Source: JBEKZQ01 sp049509675 (GTDB taxonomy: Bacteria > Planctomycetota > Planctomycetia > Pirellulales > Thermoguttaceae). Taken from it: 28,522 bases of DNA. The notes under the pieces were generated by a model. That model made no database searches. It saw only the letters and a program-made list of their open reading frames with translations, and was not told the origin of the DNA. Of the stretch, positions 25,302 to 28,522 are shown in pieces (the stretch's first letter is position 1; each line of letters starts with the position of its first letter). The DNA lies in NCBI GenBank assembly GCA_049509675.1, contig JBEKZQ010000206.1, positions 1 to 28,522 of the forward strand. Direction: 5' to 3'. The position numbers and the translations under genes were made by a program.

Positions 25302-26128
25302 ACATCGGCTACAACACCAACGGCTTTGCCCATCACGATCTGTTCGACGCGGTCGCGCTGTTGGCCGAGATCGGCTACCGCGGCGTGGCCGTCACCATCG
25401 ATCACACGGCCTTGCCGCCCTACGCCAGTTACGCGTCGCAACGCACCAAACGCCTGCGGCGCCGCCTGGAACAACTGGGCCTCCGCTCGGTGATCGAGAC
25501 CGGGGCCCGCTTCCTGCTCAATCCGCGGCACAAGCACGAGCCGACGTTGGTCAGCCGCGACCCGGCCGGCCGGGCGCGGCGACTGGACTTCTACAAGTAC
25601 GCCGTCGATTGCGCCGCCGAATTGCACAGCGATTGCGTTTCCCTCTGGTCGGGGGCTTTGCCGGCGGATGTCTCGGCCGAGCAGGCGTGGCCCTGGCTGG
25701 TGGAAGGGCTCGGGCAGACGCTCGACTATGCCGCCGCGCGCGGCGTTACGGTGGCACTGGAGCCCGAGCCGGGAATGCTCGTCGATCGCACGCCCGGCTT
25801 CGAGAACCTGACGGCGCAGCTCGGCCGGTCGGACCTTGGCTTGACGCTCGACATCGGGCATTTGCACTGCCAGGGCGAGCTGCCCATCGCGGCGGTCATC
25901 CGGCAGTGGGGCGGGCGCTTGGTAAATGTTCACGTCGAGGACATGCGCGCCGGGCGGCATGAGCACCTGATGTTCGGCGAAGGGGAGATCGACTTTCCGC
26001 CCGTATTCCGCGCCTTGGCCGAGGCCCGGTACGGCGGCGGCGTGTACGTGGAACTCAGCCGGCACAGCCACCAGGCGCCGGAGACGGCCCGCCGCGCGTT
26101 TGAGTTCCTGTCGCCGATGGCGGAGTAA
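25298..26128 (+). CDS. Xylose isomerase-like TIM barrel (EboE-like), copy 2
   Basis: A 276-residue protein starting at GTG 25298, whose GTGA overlaps the stop of the prenyltransferase gene. Predicted metal ligands are Glu155 in VALEPEPGML, Asp185 in TLDIGHLH, His212 in VHVEDM and Glu252 in VYVELS. HLMFGEGEIDFP (223-234) matches the same loop in copy 1. It is a diverged paralogue of copy 1; the stretch at 69-92 (GARFLLNPRHKHEP...) is specific to this copy. The two barrels may perform successive isomerisations of one sugar or cyclitol, or form a heterodimer. It is followed after 18 bases by the phosphodiesterase-like gene. Confidence 0.75.
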   Translation: MNIGYNTNGFAHHDLFDAVALLAEIGYRGVAVTIDHTALPPYASYASQRTKRLRRRLEQLGLRSVIETGARFLLNPRHKHEPTLVSRDPAGRARRLDFYKYAVDCAAELHSDCVSLWSGALPADVSAEQAWPWLVEGLGQTLDYAAARGVTVALEPEPGMLVDRTPGFENLTAQLGRSDLGLTLDIGHLHCQGELPIAAVIRQWGGRLVNVHVEDMRAGRHEHLMFGEGEIDFPPVFRALAEARYGGGVYVELSRHSHQAPETARRAFEFLSPMAE

Positions 26129-26146
26129 CGCAGAAAGGTCCAAGTC

Positions 26147-27475
26147 ATGCGCACGCAACTCGTACTACTTTCCATACCGGGCCTGCGCGAAAAAGACGTG
26201 GCGGTGATGAAGAACCTCCGCGAAATGACGGCCGCCGGACAGATCGCCGACCTGGTGCCCGGTTTCCCCTGCCTCACTTGCCCGGTCCAGGCGAACATGA
26301 CCACCGGCCGCCCGCCCGCTGAGCACGGCGTGGTGGCCAACGGCTTCTATTGGCCCGCGCGGCGGGAAGTGGAAATGTGGACCTCGCCCAACGAGTGCAT
26401 CGAGCGTCCGCAGATCTGGGACCTTCTGTCGCACGCCCGGGGCGAAATCACCTCGGCCGTCTGGTTCCCCTTGCACAGCCGGGGCTGCGAGGCGGATTAC
26501 GTCTGCACGCCCGCGCCGATCCATAACCCAGACGGCTCGGAATCGCTGTGGTGCTACACGCGCCCGATCGAGCTCTACGGCACGCTGCGCGAAGAGCTGG
26601 GCGACTTCCCCTTGCGGCACTTCTGGGGGCCGCTGGCCAACATCCGCTCGACGGCCTGGATCGCCGCCTCGGCCGTGGCCGCCGCCAAGCAATTCCGCCC
26701 CGATTTCTTCTACATCTATCTGCCGCACCTCGACTATGCGGCCCAACGCAGCGGCCCGGACAGCCCGGCCGCCGATGCAGCCGTCGCCGAACTGGACGAC
26801 CTGCTGGGCCGGCTGGCCGAGGCCTTCGCCGCGCTCTACGGCAAGGAACTGCTCTGGCTGGTGGCCGGCGAATATGCAATTACGCCGGTCGACCACGTCG
26901 CCTATCCCAACCGCGTGCTCCGCCAGGCGGGACTGCTGAGTGTTCGTGAAGAGGCGGACGGCGAGCATCTCGACTTGGCGGCCAGTCGGGCCTGGGCCCT
27001 GGCCGATCACCAACTCGCGCACGTCTTCGTGGCCGATGGCGATGAGCAACTGGCCGCCCGAGTCGCCGCACTGTTTCGCGATCAGCCGGGCATCGCCGAA
27101 GTCCTCGTGGGGCCCCAGCGCGGACGCTATGCCTTGGAGCACCCGCGCAGTGGCGACGTGATCCTGATCTCCGCACCGCGGAGTTGGCAAGCCTACTACT
27201 GGTGGCGCGCCGACGATCGGGCCCCGGCCTTCGCCCGCGCGGTCGACATCCACCGCAAGCCGGGCTACGATCCGCTGGAATTGCACTTCGATCCGGCCGC
27301 CAAGAGCATTCCCCTGGACTGCGGACTGGTGCGCGGGTCGCACGGCGCCCCGGCCGTCGATCGGGCCCAGCGGACGGTGCTGCTGGCCTCGCGGCCGATC
27401 CTGCCCACCGCCGCCACGCTGGCTGATACCGATGTCTTCGGCATCGTGCTGGAGCAGTTCGGCTTGAAACCATGA
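26147..27475 (+). CDS. Nucleotide pyrophosphatase/alkaline phosphatase-like protein (EboF-like)
   Basis: A 442-residue protein with AAAGG 8 bases or so before ATG 26147. PCLTCPVQANMTTGRPPAEH (41-60) is the nucleophile region of type I phosphodiesterase/nucleotide pyrophosphatases, with Thr44 as likely nucleophile, and GVVANGFYW follows. YLPHLDYAAQR (191-201) gives an Asp/His pair, VDIHRKPGYDPLEL (366-379) a later His, and LVRGSHG (394-400) the last His. Two canonical features are altered: LLSIPGL (7-13) has Pro where the first metal Asp normally sits, and GEYAITPV replaces the SDHG motif. From memory, the EboF group shares YLPHLDY, EYxITPV and VDIHRKPGYDP, so these changes may be a group feature. 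There is no signal peptide. The enzyme may hydrolyse a phosphate ester or diphosphate of the pathway product. Confidence 0.75.
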   Translation: MRTQLVLLSIPGLREKDVAVMKNLREMTAAGQIADLVPGFPCLTCPVQANMTTGRPPAEHGVVANGFYWPARREVEMWTSPNECIERPQIWDLLSHARGEITSAVWFPLHSRGCEADYVCTPAPIHNPDGSESLWCYTRPIELYGTLREELGDFPLRHFWGPLANIRSTAWIAASAVAAAKQFRPDFFYIYLPHLDYAAQRSGPDSPAADAAVAELDDLLGRLAEAFAALYGKELLWLVAGEYAITPVDHVAYPNRVLRQAGLLSVREEADGEHLDLAASRAWALADHQLAHVFVADGDEQLAARVAALFRDQPGIAEVLVGPQRGRYALEHPRSGDVILISAPRSWQAYYWWRADDRAPAFARAVDIHRKPGYDPLELHFDPAAKSIPLDCGLVRGSHGAPAVDRAQRTVLLASRPILPTAATLADTDVFGIVLEQFGLKP

Positions 27476-28522
27476 ACGATACCGCTCTTTCGCTCATGCA
27501 ATCGGCGCCCGGCCCCTACGCCACGATCGACGGTCGGCGGTACCTGTACTTCGTGGGCACCGGCTACCTGGGCTTGCAAAACCATCCGGAAGTGCTTCGC
27601 GCGGCCATCGAAGCGCTTCAGCGTTACGGTGTGGGCAGTGCCACGAGCCGGGCCGGCTTCGGCACCACGCAGGCCACGCTCGACGTGGAACGCCGCGCGG
27701 CCGAGCTGTACCAGGCCGGCGACGCCTTCTATTTCCCCTCGGGATACGCCGCCCCGAGCATCCTCGCCGCGGCGCTGGCCGACTGCTGCGATGCGATGTT
27801 CGTCGATGAGTGGTCGCATTATTGCGTGACGGAAGCGGCGCGGCAGTCCGGCCGGCCCGTGTTCTGTTTCCGGCATTGCGATCCGGACGATCTGGCGTCC
27901 AGCCTGCGGCGGAATCTCCGGCCCGGGCAGCGGCCGTTGGTGGCCAGCGACGGCGTTTTTGCCGCACGGGGCTCGGTGGCGCCGGCGGCGGAGTACGAAC
28001 TCCGCTTGCGCAACTATGCCGGCAGCGCCCTTGTGCTCGACGACGCCCATGCCCTGGGCGTGCTGGGGGCCAATGGTCGCGGCACGCTGGAACACGCCGG
28101 CCTGACCGCTTCAATCGGCAGCGACGCCGACGGCGATGGCCCGCGACTGTTCCTGTGCGGCACACTGAGCAAGGCCGTGGGCGGCTACGGCGGCATTATT
28201 CCGGGCCCGCGGCGTTTCATCCAACGGCTGAAACGCTCCTCGCACTGGTTCGACGGCGCCAGCCCCATGCCAACGGCCATTGCGGCAGCCACGGCCCGGG
28301 CGCTGGAGTTGATCGCCGCGCAACCCGCGCTGCGCACGGCGCTATGGGCCAACGTCGAGTTGCTCAAGAGCGGCCTCGGCCGGCTCGGGCTGGCGGTTGA
28401 CGCCACGCCTGTTCCCATCGTGTGCCTCAGCCTGGGCAGTGCCGCAGCCATGCGCCGCATCCAGCACGATCTCGGCCAACGCGGCATCTTGCTGGCCTAC
28501 ATGCCGGCCTACGCCGGGCTTG
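27472..28522 (+). CDS. PLP-dependent enzyme of the AONS/KBL aminotransferase fold, partial
   Basis: The first 350 residues of a pyridoxal-phosphate enzyme running off the window; ATG 27472 overlaps the stop of the previous gene (ATGA). FVGTGYLGLQNHPEVLRAA (27-45), GSATSRAGFGTTQATLDVE (55-73), FYFPSGYAA (87-95), DEWSHYC with His116, VLDDAHALGVLG with Asp190 and His193 (188-199), and CGTLSKAVGGYGG (229-241) with Lys234 as the cofactor-binding residue are all present. This is the layout of alpha-oxoamine synthases (AONS, KBL, serine palmitoyltransferase, CqsA) and of related aminotransferases. It could condense an acyl-CoA with an amino acid or aminate a keto sugar. Canonical Ebo clusters do not, to my knowledge, contain it. 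Confidence 0.8.
   Translation, partial: MNDTALSLMQSAPGPYATIDGRRYLYFVGTGYLGLQNHPEVLRAAIEALQRYGVGSATSRAGFGTTQATLDVERRAAELYQAGDAFYFPSGYAAPSILAAALADCCDAMFVDEWSHYCVTEAARQSGRPVFCFRHCDPDDLASSLRRNLRPGQRPLVASDGVFAARGSVAPAAEYELRLRNYAGSALVLDDAHALGVLGANGRGTLEHAGLTASIGSDADGDGPRLFLCGTLSKAVGGYGGIIPGPRRFIQRLKRSSHWFDGASPMPTAIAAATARALELIAAQPALRTALWANVELLKSGLGRLGLAVDATPVPIVCLSLGSAAAMRRIQHDLGQRGILLAYMPAYAGL

Noticed and set aside
1..28522. CRISPR arrays, rRNA, complete insertion sequences, integrases or riboswitches
   Set aside because: No regularly spaced repeats, transposase motifs, rRNA-like stretches or recognisable riboswitch cores were seen on either strand.

Overview
The window reads as a chromosomal piece of a planctomycete draft genome or metagenome bin, probably near Pirellulales. 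The grounds are a GC-rich base composition, a DUF1559-type pseudopilin gene, an EF-hand lipoprotein, a planctomycete-style sigma factor, and a giant Ser/Thr kinase carrying STAND, SUMF1 and PA14 modules. A 21-base run of N (8005-8025) shows that two contigs were scaffolded together inside the kinase gene.

Region 1 (1-7001, plus strand) is a polysaccharide-related locus. It holds the tail of an unidentified protein, a secreted heparinase II/III-like lyase, a secreted alpha/beta hydrolase that may be reached through a tiny overlapping upstream ORF, and a large secreted glycosidase-like protein of different base composition. The C-terminus of that last protein appears to have been replaced where it meets the next region.

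Region 2 (6992-16811) is a signalling unit. The minus strand carries one very long gene of about 2,610 residues, with a cytoplasmic kinase and STAND NTPase, one membrane helix, and a large outer part built from repeated modules. A small helical protein lies upstream on the same strand. Diverging from it is an ECF-like sigma factor with a C-terminal extension of about 210 residues.

Region 3 (16836-18901) holds a pseudopilin-like DUF1559 gene with a strong promoter but without its usual C-terminal H-X9-DG motif. It converges on an EF-hand lipoprotein gene. A spacer of about 400 bases rich in palindromes follows.

Region 4 (18866-28522, running off the window) is a tightly packed plus-strand gene train: farnesyl diphosphate synthase (ispA), dxs, two ABC-2 permeases, a xylose-isomerase-like TIM barrel, a UbiA-family prenyltransferase, a second such TIM barrel, a phosphodiesterase/nucleotide pyrophosphatase-like protein, and a PLP enzyme of the AONS/KBL fold type. 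The prenyltransferase, TIM barrels and phosphodiesterase resemble components of the Ebo metabolite-traffic clusters (EboC, EboE, EboF) known from cyanobacteria and other bacteria. Here they sit directly behind two isoprenoid-precursor enzymes and membrane export components. The layout suggests a pathway that makes an isoprenoid precursor, prenylates a sugar- or polyol-derived molecule at the membrane, and moves the product out of the cytoplasm. This is the most promising candidate for an undescribed system in the window.
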